Notes: a model not told the origin generated them from the sequence alone. A DNA stretch of 64,000 bases from Sclerotiophoma versabilis (GCA_012274445.1 JAAROD010000081.1:186001-250000), one strand, 5' to 3'; counted from the stretch's first letter, positions 11,301 to 24,062 are shown. Program-made: numbers and translations.

Positions 11301-14300
11301 GGTCCACTAACGACCAGCAAAGAACTGAGCTACTCTCCAGAGCGACAGAGATTGCATTGATTGGTACAACTACCTTCGATGTTGAGAACGAGTTTATTGA
11401 CATCGTTTTGCAGCAGCAAGATGCGATATCTTCGCTTCTACAATGTTCGGTTGCTGTGCAGGAGAACCAAGATCTCATCTCAGGCACGGGCTGTCTTCAG
11501 AAATCTGCAACGCAAACGTGGCGTTCGTTGATGTATCGCATCTTCTCGAAACTATCTGGCGCTATCTTGCGCGACTGCACCGGCCTCAACCAAGCAGTCC
11601 TGCAGTGTTGGACAGCCTTTCAACCGGCGACGAATGACGCATGGAGGATGCTTGATAGCCCGTACCAGCACTGGCTTCACATCACCTCAGGTAAACTGCC
11701 GGTCCATATCAATTTATTGACAGGAGAACTTCTTGTCAATGGCCTGCCGCTCACACGCCTTCCGTCCGAGTTTCTGGCGCATCCAATGTACAAGCCGCTA
11801 TTCTCGGCATCTGCACTTGAAGTTGTTCCCACTGATGAGCCTGGAATGCGGTTTTCTGCCAAGACGACGTACCATAACCATGAGCTCCACTTTGGTATGG
11901 CTGCAGCAGATATGCTAGTAGTCGCGATCTGTGAGAACAAGAAGTGAGTGATTACCTGCGCACATGTGTGCTCTGATCTGTGTTAACCTACTATAGATTC
12001 GATCTAACGCCAGCACGCGTGTTTTCAAACCGAATGCCTCAGGCATTTATGATATCTTATGTTCATTGGTACGATCATGATACTGAAGAGGTCGTGTTCC
12101 GACCGCGAGACTGTCCTTGGCAACTTTCTGGTGCGAGGCAGTGGCGTCTTCGACGTCACGGCAATTCATGGCGCCTTCATCAGAAGAGCCAGACTCTGAT
12201 CGACATCAAGAGCAAGGAAGCGCAAGTGATATCGTCGTTACTCAAGTCGGTGGAAGACGGACCACATATTCACATCTTCTACGATACAGTCTGTCACTCG
12301 ATCGAGATTGAGATGCCACGGCTCAAACTCGACTTCCATATCGATAGTGGTGACGATCAGATTCAATCGCGCCAGTATCGAGGGATGATACTTGATGATG
12401 ACCAGAGAATTGGGACGCTGGTTGGCTTGACCAGCAAGCTCGTTCTACGACGTGCCATAGGCACGGTTGATCGGCTTGTCCTGATTCCTGAAAGTACCTT
12501 GAGCCATCGCAAAACCTTAACTCACCACGTATCCATCAGCATCGATAGACAGGAGAATACCACTGTCCATGCCTACCAGCTGGACAATACCCTGGGGCGT
12601 GTAATGGACAATGGTTCGATGCAGAGCAAGCTCCTACTGTGTCTTTTGCATGCGCTAACATCACACTGGCTGCCCGATCCGCTCACACGCTACACTGGAA
12701 CTGAAGCGGCCCTGACAATCTTGAGGTCATCAGCTGTTCGATCTTTCAGTGCACTCACCCTCGAGAATGTCATGCTTCTAAACAAGATAGCTACTCTGTC
12801 GCCGTCACGTGCATTCTATCCGTCGCATGAGCGAGTGATGCAGCAGATCGGATGGGATTCGAATCTGTCCTCTGGATCGCAGCATGGTGATCTCCAAGAG
12901 CTTGTCAAGGAGATCTTTAGCCATGAGAAGAAGATGTCGTTGTTCCACTCAAAGGATATATTCGAGGGTCTCAACCGTAGTGACACCGCTTGGTTGTCTG
13001 CGATACACCCTGACCTACATGAGCGGGCCGCCATCCGTTCCTCCACTTTTCTCACTGCAGGTTTTGGAGCTGAACACTTCAATGCCGATGCCGATAGAAG
13101 CTATGAATCACGAGACCGGCAAGCGAATTCGGAACGCGGCCACAGGGCTTTCTTAGCTGCTTCAATGCTTGTTCGAGATCAGGCTTTGCTCGACCAACCC
13201 GTCTCGAAATTCAAAGTCTACAGCAACCATTTCCACAACGCCAATGTCAAAGGCTTCATAAGTTTACATGATCCGCCTGTCTTGAGTTACGACTCGAAGT
13301 GGCTGGGACCGCCTTCACCTTTGTTAAAAGATCTTTGGTGCGCGCTCCATCATCAACTGGTCACAAAGTCCACCATCAGCAACGGGTCTAATGTTTTGAT
13401 TTGGTTAGCGACCATGGCATACGCGCCCGAGGCAGACATGGATGCCATTCGAGCCTTTGTGGCGTTCTATCGAATGCCAGAGTTAGCCTCACACCATATT
13501 CCAGCGAAGCCACTGTTCTGCTTGTCCCAAGGAAGTACATTCAAGATCTCCGATGTGAAACGTGCCGCTGAATGCAGTGCGCTGTCTTATGAAAGCTCTT
13601 CTGAAGCGATGCTTCCCAAGCAAGGATCTGAAACAGATGACCAGCACCTGAGGAGAATCGAGAGCGTCTTCAAGAGCCAGAAGGACACAGCGGTACAGAT
13701 GTTCGTTGCTGCATTGCACACCCAATGGCCTCGTGAGCATCCCGACACACCGTCTTCAAATCATATGAACAAGTACCTGAATACAACCTCTGCAATGGGA
13801 ACGGTGAGGACTTCGTTTCAAACATGGTATGACAACCGGACCTTTGAGCAGTACATGGGGGCGATCTCGAGTGTTATCGAACGTTTACCTGCGGCGCCCA
13901 TTGCAAAACCACACTTCAATGTATCGACGCCGTATAAGAAATTGAAGCTGGCACCCAATGACCGATACTTCAGTCCAGCGATGATCTTTGATTCGACACC
14001 ACCAGATATTACATACGATGCATCGAACGTGGATGCTACTTCCCTGTTGACCGGCCCACAGAGGCGAAAATTGCCCTCTAATCCGATTCTCTCTGTGTCA
14101 AGCAAGACTGAATTGAGAGGTCGACTGGAGAAGTTCTGTCTAAAGGTAAGTGCATGCGCCAAAACCACTTGTGAAAAGCGCTACGTCGATGATCTACGCA
14201 CTAGTTGCGATTCACTCTACAAGCGCGAGGACGACATGGACGTCCAGGACTTCTCGATAAACGATCTTGCGCAAAATTCACTCCGGGAATATCTTTCGGA

Positions 14301-17300
14301 ATGCGAAGAGTACTTCAAGGCGTTTGGTCGCAAACTTTGGCAAGCCCTCGATACAGGATCTACTCGTAGCAACGCAGTTGCGTCTGCTATCCAACTGTCG
14401 CCTCGTCTATCACCGTCATTCTGGTTGAGCCAACTCAATCGCCATCGCTACGATTCCCTCGCAAAATCGTGGCGCGATGCGATGGTAGAGTTTGGCCTGT
14501 CTGTCACCAACTTGCATAGAGCACAGAGATTGGTAGCGCTCCTAGACAGACCTGTCGAACTCAACGAAGAACTTCAGCACGTCGGCCACACAAACTGGAG
14601 TCCTCGCGTATTCCCAGAAACTCTGCTTCTCGAAGCTGAGAGTGGTATTTTGGTACGCAAAGTACAAGCGGCAATTGCTACGGAGATGATGCAGCCACCA
14701 GGCGCTCAGAACACGGTAATGCAGTTGAACATGGGAGAAGGAAAGTCGTCTACAATTGTGCCTATTGTTGCAGCAGCCTTGGCTGATAAGATGAAGTAAG
14801 TGTTAGGTTCCTAACGTTTGATCGAACGCAAATACTAACCCTGACTTCAGGTTGGTCAGAGTTGTGGTCGCGAAGCCTCAAAGCAAACAAATGCTCCAGA
14901 TGCTCATCGCGAAACTGGGAGGTCTCTTGGATCGTCGCATCTACCACATGCCATTCTCTAGAGATCTTCGATTGAACGAGACACATGCTCGAGCGATACG
15001 CGACATGTATGAAGATTGCATGGCTCACCGAGGGGTGCTCTTGGTTCAACCGGAACATATCCTCTCCTTCAAACTCATGGGTATAGAGTGCATTCTTACT
15101 GGAAAGCCGGGAATGGCGCGCTCACTTCTTGGCACCGAACGTTGGTTTGATGATGTCTCGCGCGATATTGTCGACGAGAGCGACGAGAACTTCAGTGTCA
15201 AGTTCGAGTTGATCTACACTATGGGTTCCCAGCGATCGATTGGCTTCGCTCCAGATCGCTGGCTCCTCATTCAAGAGGTCCTGGGATTGATTCCAAGGCT
15301 CGCTGTTCAAGTCAGAACCATATTGCCATACTCAATCGAAGTTCAGCATGACACCAACGGCAAGTATCCTCGTGTTCGGATACTAAGCGGTGATGGCGCT
15401 GAAGCGTTGCTCGCTTTGCTTACAGAACACATCACCAACAACGGTCTGACTGGCCTTCCAATCTGCAACCAGCCACAAGAAATTCGAGAGGTGATCATGC
15501 AGTACATCTCAATTGCTGATTTGACCGCCAAGCAAGTCTATGCTGTTGAAAAAAGCAGGTTCTGGACTCCTACAACCAAAGAGCCACTGCTACTTGTGCG
15601 AGGCCTCATTGCTGGCGGCGTGCTACGCTTCTCACTGTCTCAGAAACGCTGGCGTGTGAATTATGGCCTCGATCCAACTCGCATTCCAAGCACACTGCTT
15701 GCTGTACCTTACAAAGCTAAAGACTCACCATCACCCCGCTCAGAGTTTTCTCATCCGGATGTTGTCATTCTTTTGACACTTCTGAGTTACTATTATGGAG
15801 GCCTCCACGATGACGAACTTTTTGACGCCTTCATACACCTCTTGAAGTCTGATCAAGCTACCATTCACTATGACGAGTGGGTACGCACTGCAGGTCCTGA
15901 ACTGCCCACCGCATTTCGGCAGCTATCAGGAGTGAGTATTAAGGATCGTGTTATGTGCATTGAGCAGATCTTCCCACACTTAAGATACTCACGGGCCGTT
16001 GTCAACTACTATCTCTCCTTCCTCGTCTTCCCGAAGGCGATGAAGGAGTTTCCCTCAAAGTTGTCCGCTTCAGGGTGGGACCTTGGGACGGTAAAGAAAC
16101 ATCCCACTACAGGCTTTAGTGGCACAAACGATACACTACATGTGCTGCCACTTGGAGTCCGGCATCTTGATCTGCCAAGTCAAAGCCACACTAACGCCCT
16201 GGTCCTTGGGTATCTTTTGCAGCAGGAGACATCAGTTGAAGAGCTACCAGCCCGGTACGAGGGTACTGATGCTGAGCATCTGCTCACTGTAATCAAAAAT
16301 CTGCAACCTGAAGTGCGCGTCGTACTTGACGTTGGTGCACAGATACTGGAGATGGACAACACCCAAGTCGCTCAGTGTTGGCTCTCCATGCGCAAGGATG
16401 ATCAAACAGAGGCAGTGGTATTCTTCAATGATGAGGAGCTATCTGTGCTTGACACCAGTGGGCGTATTGAACCTTTTCAGACGTCGCCTTTCGCAAAGCA
16501 GCTTGACCGTTGCCTTATCTATCTTGATGAGGCGCATACTCGCGGGACGGATCTCAAGCTGCCACGCAATTACAGGGCTGCTGTGACTCTGGGAGCAAAT
16601 TTGACAAAGGACCGCTTGGTACAGGGCAAGTATTGACTCGATCTACATTATCTTCAATATACTGACAATGTTTCAGCTTGTATGCGCCTTCGTAAGCTTG
16701 GCAAGGGCCAGTCTGTCGTGTTCATAGCTCCTCAAGAAATTTGCACAAAGATCTGCGAGAGAACGGAGCAGCACCCTGACAGGCCTATCACAGTCACCAA
16801 CGTGTTGTGCTGGAGTATTGGCGAGACCTGGCTCGACTTATCAAGGAGTATGCCGCTTTGGGCTGTCCAGGGCCACCGCTACGAAACACACAAGCATCTT
16901 CTGAATGGTGCAGATACGACTCTGTCTCAAGCCCAACAATTCCTTGAAGACGAAGCTCAAAGCATCGAGGACCGGTATGCGCCAGTCACCAAGAGCACTG
17001 GTCATGCTATGCTACAAGACCTGGACAATCCCCGCATCAAGCAGATTCACTCACGCTGTCTTGAGTTCCAAGCGATGGGTTTCAATTCAGCTACTCTGCA
17101 GGAGGAGCAAGAAGTATGTCAGAGGATTGTCACAAGTAGTATGCAAAGCTAATCTATCATAGCGCGAGCTGAGTCCTGAAATCGAAGAGCAGCGTCAGAT
17201 CGAGCGCCCATCAAAGATGACTGCGCTGAGTCACATGGTCCATCCAGACCTCACCAACCTGGCACGCACTGGAATGTTTCTCCAAACTTCGTCCGCATAT

Positions 17301-18047
17301 GAACCTGCTTTTCAAGCTCTTAAATCAACTAGCGCTGCTAAACACTATGACCTCACTCAGTTCCCTGAATACGTCCTTGTTACGAAGGACTTTATGCGAA
17401 CAGTCAAGGCTCCAAAAGTCTCTGGTAAGACAGAATTTGTCTCAGATTCTTACCAGAGACCGGTGCAGTGGATATTGTCCGTTGTCGATCAGGCGTGTCC
17501 CAACGTCTCCAAACACTTAATCGTACTCAGCCCTTACGAAGCAAACGAGCTGCAGTCAACAATCAACAAGCATAAGAAGGTGACCTTGAGTCTATTCGCG
17601 CCTCGATTCAATGCCAGCTACTCCCCACTCGACAAACTGAAGCTCTTCAACGTCGGTCGCAACATCGATGAGTGCTGTACCCCACAATCGCTCACGGTGC
17701 AGTTGAATCTTTTCGCGGGTAGCCTATACCTTCGTTCCTTTGCTGAGTACGAAGCTGTCTGCGACTTCCTAGGTCTCCTGCGAGGTACCGCTGGCCCTGA
17801 TCAGCAAGTTTTCGCCGATGGGTTCATCGACCCGCCTAGTGGGAAGTGGGGTCTGAAGACCTCTCCGGTTCAGTTCTTGCGCGCCCTGCTTATGAAAATC
17901 AGGAAAGAGGGCGAGGGTGTCGAAAAGACACATATGGGAAGATTGTTGAGTGGCGTTCGGTTGGAGGAATGCGACTTCGAGCCAAAGTTTCTGCAAACTC
18001 AGAACGGAGCTGGAATTAGTGCACCGGTGTCCACGGTCCTGAGATGA
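8393..18047 (+). CDS. giant DUF6606/DUF3638/DUF3645-type protein, putative ATPase
   Basis: Exons 8393-11943, 11997-14795, 14851-16625, 16677-17113 and 17163-18047 join in phase into 3148 residues. The N-terminus (YLLNHIVLPPQLPQADDF) is typical of the DUF6606 region that opens this fungal family. A second conserved block near residues 2090-2120 contains NMGEGKSST, a Walker A-like loop resembling the GEGKT of SecA; later come SKLSASGWDLG (about 2517) and YLDEAHTRGTDLKLP with a DEAH box at 2675-2678. Walker A-like and DEAH motifs in this order suggest a P-loop ATPase or helicase-like core. Databases often label relatives 'ubiquitinyl hydrolase 1'; I see no Cys/His protease motif that would support that. 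No signal peptide or membrane helix. ATG 8393 sits in a strong context (ACAAAATGGC). The third intron uses a GC donor. Cellular role unknown. Confidence 0.85.
16626..16676 (+). other. GC-AG intron in the giant gene
   Basis: The exon ends CAGG and the intron begins GCAAGT, with a CTGAC branch-like site and TTTCAG acceptor (51 nt). The phase-correct join gives LVQACMRLRKLGKGQS. The only nearby GT (GTATTG, four bases on) would shift the frame and is excluded. Confidence 0.8.
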
Positions 18048-18410
18048 CCGGCCGAAGATCAAATTGGCAGGATGTAGTTTTGCGATACACTCCTGGTCAG
18101 TCTGGTTCCTGTACTGAATGACAGTTATGGTAGGGAGTTGGTGTTAGGGGCTCTAAAAGAATGGACGATAGACAAGGTACCGAAAGATTCAGGAGAAATG
18201 AAAAAAATGGAAATTCTTCAGCATGTCAAAGCAAATCTGTGTGATGACTGAGATGCATGGAGGGAAACTTGTTTGTTTTCTGTACTCATACATAACCTAA
18301 CCCAAAGTCTCTACAAGAAAAGAATGACGCCCAGCGCTATGAAGTCCAATCGCCAAATCTTACTGGCTATGAACCAAAATCCCACTTGCTTGATGGTCGA
18401 AGCGATCTGC
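18048..18410. other. shared 3' region of convergent genes
   Basis: Lies between the stop of the giant protein (+) and the stop of the pectate lyase (-). AT-richer than its flanks, with no coding potential; presumably both 3' UTRs and polyadenylation signals. Confidence 0.55.
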
Positions 18411-19234
18411 TTAGCAAGACTTGAGAGGGGAGGTGAACTTGCAGGTGTCGGAAGCACCAGTAGACACAGACTTGGGCTCGTTGCCGGGGGTGGTACCCTG
18501 GAACTCCTCGCAGATCTGCTTGACGCCAGTAGCGCAGGTAGCGCTGTCGATGGTAGCGCTGTCGCCGAAGTTGGGGTTGATGCCGACGAGGAGCTTGCCG
18601 CTGGAGGCCTTGACGTTCTTGATGACAACGTGGCGCTCGGCGCTCTGCTTGCAGTTTCCACAAGAGCGGTAGAGCTTGCCAAAGTCGGCGACCTGGAAGC
18701 CGTCGATGGTGACGGTGCCGGCACCGTTGTGCTGGATGACCTTGTCCTCGGCACCGGTAGCACCTCCACCGGTGATGGTGGCGTCACCGTCCTTCTTCAA
18801 GGTGAGAGCATCTAGTTGATTGTTAGCATATGTGAAGCTGAGAGTGGAGTGTGGCGTTACTTACCCTCACAGACTGCGGCCCACCAGACATTTTCAAGAG
18901 TGCAGCTGCCCTGACAATGAATTCCCTCGATTTGATCCTCGCCAATGATGACGTTCTTGAGAGTAGCACCGTCGGCGAGCGAGAAGACGGCGTCAGAGTC
19001 GCCGCCCTCAGCCTGACCAGTGCAGCTGACACCACGGCCGTATGTCTTGAGGCCACCGTCGAAGGTGCCAGTGATCTGCTTGGCCGCGGTGAAGGTCTCA
19101 GTGCCTTTGGAGGAAGGAATGGGGATAGTGGCGCGCTTTGTCAGGCTGGAGAAACTGGTAGGAGCCTTGTATGAGGGGCCAGCAGTGGCGGCAGCGGCAA
19201 AAGCCAAGATGGAAGCAGCGACGGAAGCCTTCAT
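18411..19234 (-). CDS. secreted pectate lyase, family PL3
   Basis: Exons 19234-18865 and 18811-18411 give 256 residues, the usual size for fungal PL3 enzymes, which cleave polygalacturonate by calcium-dependent beta-elimination. The first ~18 residues (MKASVAASILAFAAAATA) are a clear signal peptide; a following LTKR may be a Kex2-type propeptide site. The intron splits the diagnostic block WWAAVCEDALT, where close relatives usually have WWEDVCEDA: the invariant E-D pair is kept but the preceding E-D positions are alanines. Downstream are DKVIQHNG and the YRSCGNC loop with the basic residues and cysteines expected in the parallel beta-helix fold. Even cysteines suggest disulfides. It stands alone, convergent with the giant gene. 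A TATA-like element about 190 nt upstream of the ATG fits an inducible gene. Confidence 0.93.
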
Positions 19235-22012
19235 GTTGATGTTGGTTGGTTTGGAAGTTGGTGATAAAAACCGAAGAATTCAAAGAATGTTGATGGTTTG
19301 AGTAGCGAAAGTGTGCGTCAAGCAACTGTAAAGAAAGAAGTGAAGAGACTGTGAAGTTGAAGAGGCTGTTGATGGCTCGATGATGAGTGCAGAAGCTGAT
19401 GGGTGCGGTTACTACCACCTCTTATACTCACGCAGACCATCTTGGTGGACCCATATCTCCGTCTTCTCGAATGATGCCAGAGCCATCGCAATGGGAACTA
19501 GCATGTGCGCATAGGCCACATATGGAGTGAGCATTAGATACGATAGCGCTTCCGAGTTGCCAAGAGAGATATGAAACCGTCTACCGCGCCCAAGAAAGGC
19601 AAGGTGGAGGATGATCATGGTGTTGTCGGGGGATTACTGTCGCGAAACCGTGCTCATTTCTTTCGAAACTGAACATACCAGTGTAGGCCAAGCCTCGCAA
19701 ATCGGTACATTTTACCTGCAGGTCCTGATGGGGGATAGAGCCCGCCAATGATTCGTTTCAGACTACCGTCCCATGATTTGCTCCAGTCAAAAGACAATGT
19801 TAGTGGGCTGAGACGACTAGCATTGTGCCAAATCTTATTGGACGTGTCCTGCATGACAATATCAACGGTTGTCATGTTGTAGCGACATCTGTCAACCGGT
19901 CTTCATGCCAGCGTCCAACAGCGGGTTGGTGGGCAGCTTAGTCTATCTTCAATCGCATGAACAGATGGCATGAGCATGACCTTTCGAATGTAGTGCCTTC
20001 GCGATACCTGTATATTCTCGGACTTGCTTTCTGAGGCGTTTGAAACCGCGGAGCAAGATGCTTGAGTGGTGGAAGAAACGATTGCAGGATCGACTGATTC
20101 AATAGTAGGGGAACATTGATCGGATTGCGATCAGCGTTGTCATGCTACGCTGGCCACAGGGATAGTGCTCCAGCAGGCAAAGATAGCCAAGTCGAACTCT
20201 TGTTTACGATGCAGCGCGTGAGGCGAGCCCGGTTCTGTGTGGTAGCAAACCATGCGCTGTCCTCCTGAGGCCACTGCAAGGTCAAGGCACTGTTTCGGTT
20301 ATACTAGTGAGAAGTTTGGTCGTGCAGCAAACCGCTCAGGAGATGGAGATGTGGATAGCATGCGTCGCAAGAAAAAGGGCCAAGGTCTTGGCGATGCTTG
20401 GTGTCCCTCCGCCCTGGTCTTCACCATCTTTCTGACTCGATACGACCCCGTCTGATTGGCTGGTTTCATTTCGCATACTCTCTGCTCTACGCGGCCTCAT
20501 CTATAGTGTGGGGTCGGATGTTGCCTTGACCAAAACCGGCGCCTCGGGTGATGTACCCAATATCACACGTCGCGTTGGGTGTGAATTGGAAGGACTCCAG
20601 ATCTATTTTCAAATGTCCCGATGACGCGGACTCAATTTTAGGACGAGTGACGGCTGCGCAGGGCCATCGCCACCGCGTGAATATGCGGAATGGAATACTG
20701 CGACAGTCGATATTGTTCTCGCTGTGGGACTCTTAAGGCACAGTGACCTCATGGGCCATCGGTAAGATGAAGTGGACAAGGTGAAACCTCAGCGACAATG
20801 CTCTCAACAGGTGCGATGTTGCCCGCCGAGTTTTCGCCTTTTCGCCTTCTTGCAGCATCGTGAAACTTCTTGACAATGCGTGTGGTAGCGGTGGCTGGAG
20901 AGTGGCACAGCAACAAGCCACTCTTGGCTGTGCGTTTGAACGAACCTCCCTTCTCTTTCACAACTACACGCTCGGAGGTGCCAATTTTGCCCGCTTCGTT
21001 GCCTACTCTGCGATATTGAAATTAATATGCCTTCCACGGCATAGGCGATGATATGACTGGCTTCCATGATCGATTGGCAGAGTCAATTTGACAGCGGTAA
21101 TTCTGTCATGTCTTTCAACCTCCTCTTTCGCGCTCTATGCCTATTCTTAGGCGATCACCGTCTCGTTGGACGTTTTCTATCTTTCTTCTGGCAAGACGAC
21201 CTGGAGCATGTCAATACTTGCTTTGTGCATGGAGTCTGAAAGGACCTATTTCCAACTTCCGACAAACTACCTCTCTGTTGCTAAATGTTCCACAGATCGT
21301 CTGGGTGCAGATATGGCATGTCGTCAGTCACCTGAGAATATGTTCTGAGCAGATGAAGATGCCTTGCAAACTGACGACCATTGATGTTCTTTTAGAGTTG
21401 CCGATCGAGCCGTCCCCCGCAAAGCGAAGCATAGACGAAGACGTCGAGTTAAGCTCGCCGAAACAACCGTAGCGCAAGACATCTGGAGGCTGGCAAGGGT
21501 ACAAAACATTGTTGCGAACCTGTGGAGCGCTCATCACTGGCAATTTGCGTGTTGGCCTGTTGTCTCGATCCGGTGAACCGGTGGAGTCTTTCTCGACCTC
21601 TGCCATGCATACGGATGGCTACATGGTACAGAGGATGAGTCTGTCCTGTGAGGCTTAGAGTACGGCACAATGACAAAGTCCGGTTAGAAGCACATGCTTC
21701 TGGACTACTTTCAAAGAGCTATGTGTACGGGTTGTCGAATGATCCTGATGTTGCAGTATGCTATGTCACCCGCCAATGACACGCAGGGCGAGAAAGCTTT
21801 ACAGAGGAACAATGAGAAGGCCAACTCTTGATCCCTTATTCTTTTTCTGCGCTTTTGTTTCAGCAATACGCACACATGCGTGAAGAGGCTGGTGTGCAGG
21901 CAGCGTATGACAGCTTTCTTATCGATAAGGACTCAGCCCTGCGCGAGTCATAGCTTCAAAGTTCGTGATCAATTCTCCGTGCCTGAAACACCGAATCCCA
22001 TTCACAATCGCC
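19235..22012. other. gene-poor 2.8-kb interval
   Basis: Holds the pectate lyase promoter at its left end and the SEN54 promoter at its right. Two short minus-strand frames (19412-19618 and 19654-19875) lie in the lyase promoter; they cannot be joined in phase through the GT/AG sites available and look unsupported. No repeat or RNA gene was recognised. Confidence 0.45.
19421..19426 (-). promoter_or_regulatory. TATA-like box upstream of pectate lyase
   Basis: TATAAG on the minus strand, about 190 nt before the lyase ATG. The distance implies a leader of roughly 150 nt, reasonable for a fungal secreted-enzyme gene. Confidence 0.4.
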
Positions 22013-23333
22013 ATGGCCGACGCGGACGAAGACGTCTCGCACCTGGGGACGCAAGACGGGGCAGAGAATGACCCCACAGAGGAAGCGCAGGACTTCCGCT
22101 TCCTCGACAAGCTAATGTGCGCCCTTGCACACTTCTTGCACGGCATGAGAGCTGACTATTCATGGTAGAGGCGGCCACGATGTCGCGCATCTGACCCTGC
22201 CCAAGCGCGGAGAGAAAGACTTCGAGTCGCACGCGACGAATTTACAGCTCGACACTCTCGAAGCCTCGCGACGGGCCATGCACGGTGTACTGTCATGGCA
22301 GCGAACGCACACCCATAAGAACCACATCTTGGCGCAATACCACCCCGAGTCAAACACCGTCCGCGTAGACAAAGTCAAATCGCAACACTTCCAAACAATT
22401 GGACGCTCAAAAGGCGGCAAGGAATGGCTGCTACCCGAGGAAGCGCTATTCATGATCGAGAGAGGAAGCCTGGATTGCAGATGGCCTGTGAAGAAAGAGG
22501 AAGGCGACGATCAGAGCTCCAGCACAGAGGATGGCCCGCCGATGAGCTTGCAGGCAGCTTATACTGCGTTCATTGGATATGAGGAAGGCGTAGGGGGGAA
22601 GCTGACACTGGAGATGTACAACGTGTACGCAGGACTGAAGAGGTCTGGATATATCGTATTCCGTACAGGGACCTGGGATGATGATAGAGGAGACCTACTG
22701 TTACAAGACCCGAACTCACAGGACGAGGGGAGATTGAGACCGAGCATCTTCACACGCTTCTTCTCCGAGATCTGGCGTCGAATAAGCCAGCCAACCTACA
22801 CGATTGCACCCGCCGACCTCGCCTTCGGACCGCTCATCAAACCGGGTTTATACCGAAGCTACAGCGATGTATTCCGCCTGATGCAGGTGATCCCTGCGCA
22901 CAACCGCACAGCGCCGCCGTCCTTCGCCCTGCCTCCAGCCGCCGAGAACCCTTTCCGCGTACACTTCGATGTCTACAGGACTACAGCAGGCTTCCGCAAG
23001 ACCCAGCGAAGCACCCCGGATTTCCGCATCTGCGTCATCAACGCGCGCGAAACCCCTATCCCAACGGGCGCACAACTAAACGATCTGTTCGCACAGGTAC
23101 CGGAAGACAAGCCAAAGGCTGGCGCACAGTCCTTCCAAAGGCTGAAGCACGGATGCAGGAACGTGATTCTGGCTGTTGTTGACAACGGAGTGCCCAGCTA
23201 TATTCGAATTGCTGATTCACCTTTCAACGAGGTCAAGATCTACGAGCGCACAGGATCTGGGCTGAGGGGCAAAGGCGGAAGAGGAGGCGGCAGGGGTCGG
23301 GGCAGAGGGAGAGGAAGAGGCAGGGGAAGGTGA
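22013..23333 (+). CDS. SEN54: tRNA-splicing endonuclease subunit Sen54
   Basis: Exons 22013-22116 and 22169-23333 give 422 residues. Sen54 is a non-catalytic structural subunit of the heterotetrameric endonuclease that removes introns from pre-tRNA. The family block is split by the intron: DFRFLDKL in exon 1, then GGHDVAHLTLPKRGEKDFE, SRRAMHGVLSW and WLLPEEALFMIERGSLDCRW, which is the tRNA_int_endo_N2 (Sen54 N-terminal) signature. The C-terminal part (NVILAVVDNGVPSYIRIADS) is the expected endonuclease-like fold lacking the catalytic triad. Oddly, the protein ends in an arginine-glycine tract of about 23 residues. The join gives codon AT|A at phase 2. The ATG at 22013 has a good context (CGCCATGGCC) and begins an acidic tail MADADEDVSH. 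Neighbours are unrelated. Confidence 0.92.
23262..23330 (+). repeat. arginine-glycine coding repeat at Sen54 C-terminus
   Basis: Purine-rich imperfect repeat of GGCAGR-type units encoding GRGGGRGRGRGRGR, then the stop codon. RG/RGG tails bind RNA and are substrates of arginine methyltransferases; here the tract terminates a tRNA-processing subunit. Confidence 0.85.
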
Positions 23334-24062
23334 AATAGCAACCGATGATCTGCTAAACAAAGAAGTCAACAAGCATCGTTAGGTCTTACACAAGAGATCA
23401 CGCTGGGCGGCTCAATGGTGGGGAATTTCAGCGCATCCTGTCGGTGCCTCGGTGGTATCTAGCGATCAGCACCTTGCACCGACTGCCGACAATACTCGTT
23501 CGAAGTGCAAACAGCGGGACATGAGAGATGAATGGCTGTCACAGCATTACTATACGCATGATGGCTCACTGCTCACTACACATCCCAAAGACGAGGGTCA
23601 AAGTCTGCAATGTCAAGATAAGCCCGGCAATATACATCCACCATCCAAGTTGAAGGAGTACAAGTGCCATTGTCTGTTGTGGATTGAAGATGACACAAGG
23701 ATCGTTTACGCCAAAATCCAAGATTTCGGTCTGGACGAAACGATAAGAAACCGGAGACAGCGACTCTCTGGAAACCATGCCCACGGCAGGCAGCAAAAGA
23801 AGGGTCCTAACCTACCTAAAAGCGTAGGCTAAAAGGCTGTCGATTACGGCACCTCGTGGAGTGCAAGTAAAGTGCGACCAATGGCACCGTTAGAGCGCCG
23901 CCCCACTGCAAGGAGCCGAGGCATCTTCCCCAGCTTTTGACGACCTCCGCGAACTCGGCACTTCGATAGCCGTCACACACCAGCTCACTATCCTATTTCA
24001 CGAACCCGACATAGTCACTCGTTACAAGCCAACTGAAAGTGATCAAGGTATTGAAGATTGCA
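23334..24062. other. intergenic, no supported gene
   Basis: SEN54 3' flank and promoter of the dehydrogenase gene. A 126-codon plus-strand frame from 23452 begins at a non-ATG codon and shows no domain; I see nothing else. Confidence 0.5.

Noticed and set aside
18273..18815. 180-codon plus-strand frame
   Set aside because: Exactly antisense to the pectate lyase exon 2, which has an unambiguous family assignment.
19412..19875. Two adjacent minus-strand frames as one two-exon gene
   Set aside because: Every GT/AG pairing tried between them either breaks the second frame or leaves a stop, and the lower frame overlaps the pectate lyase TATA element.
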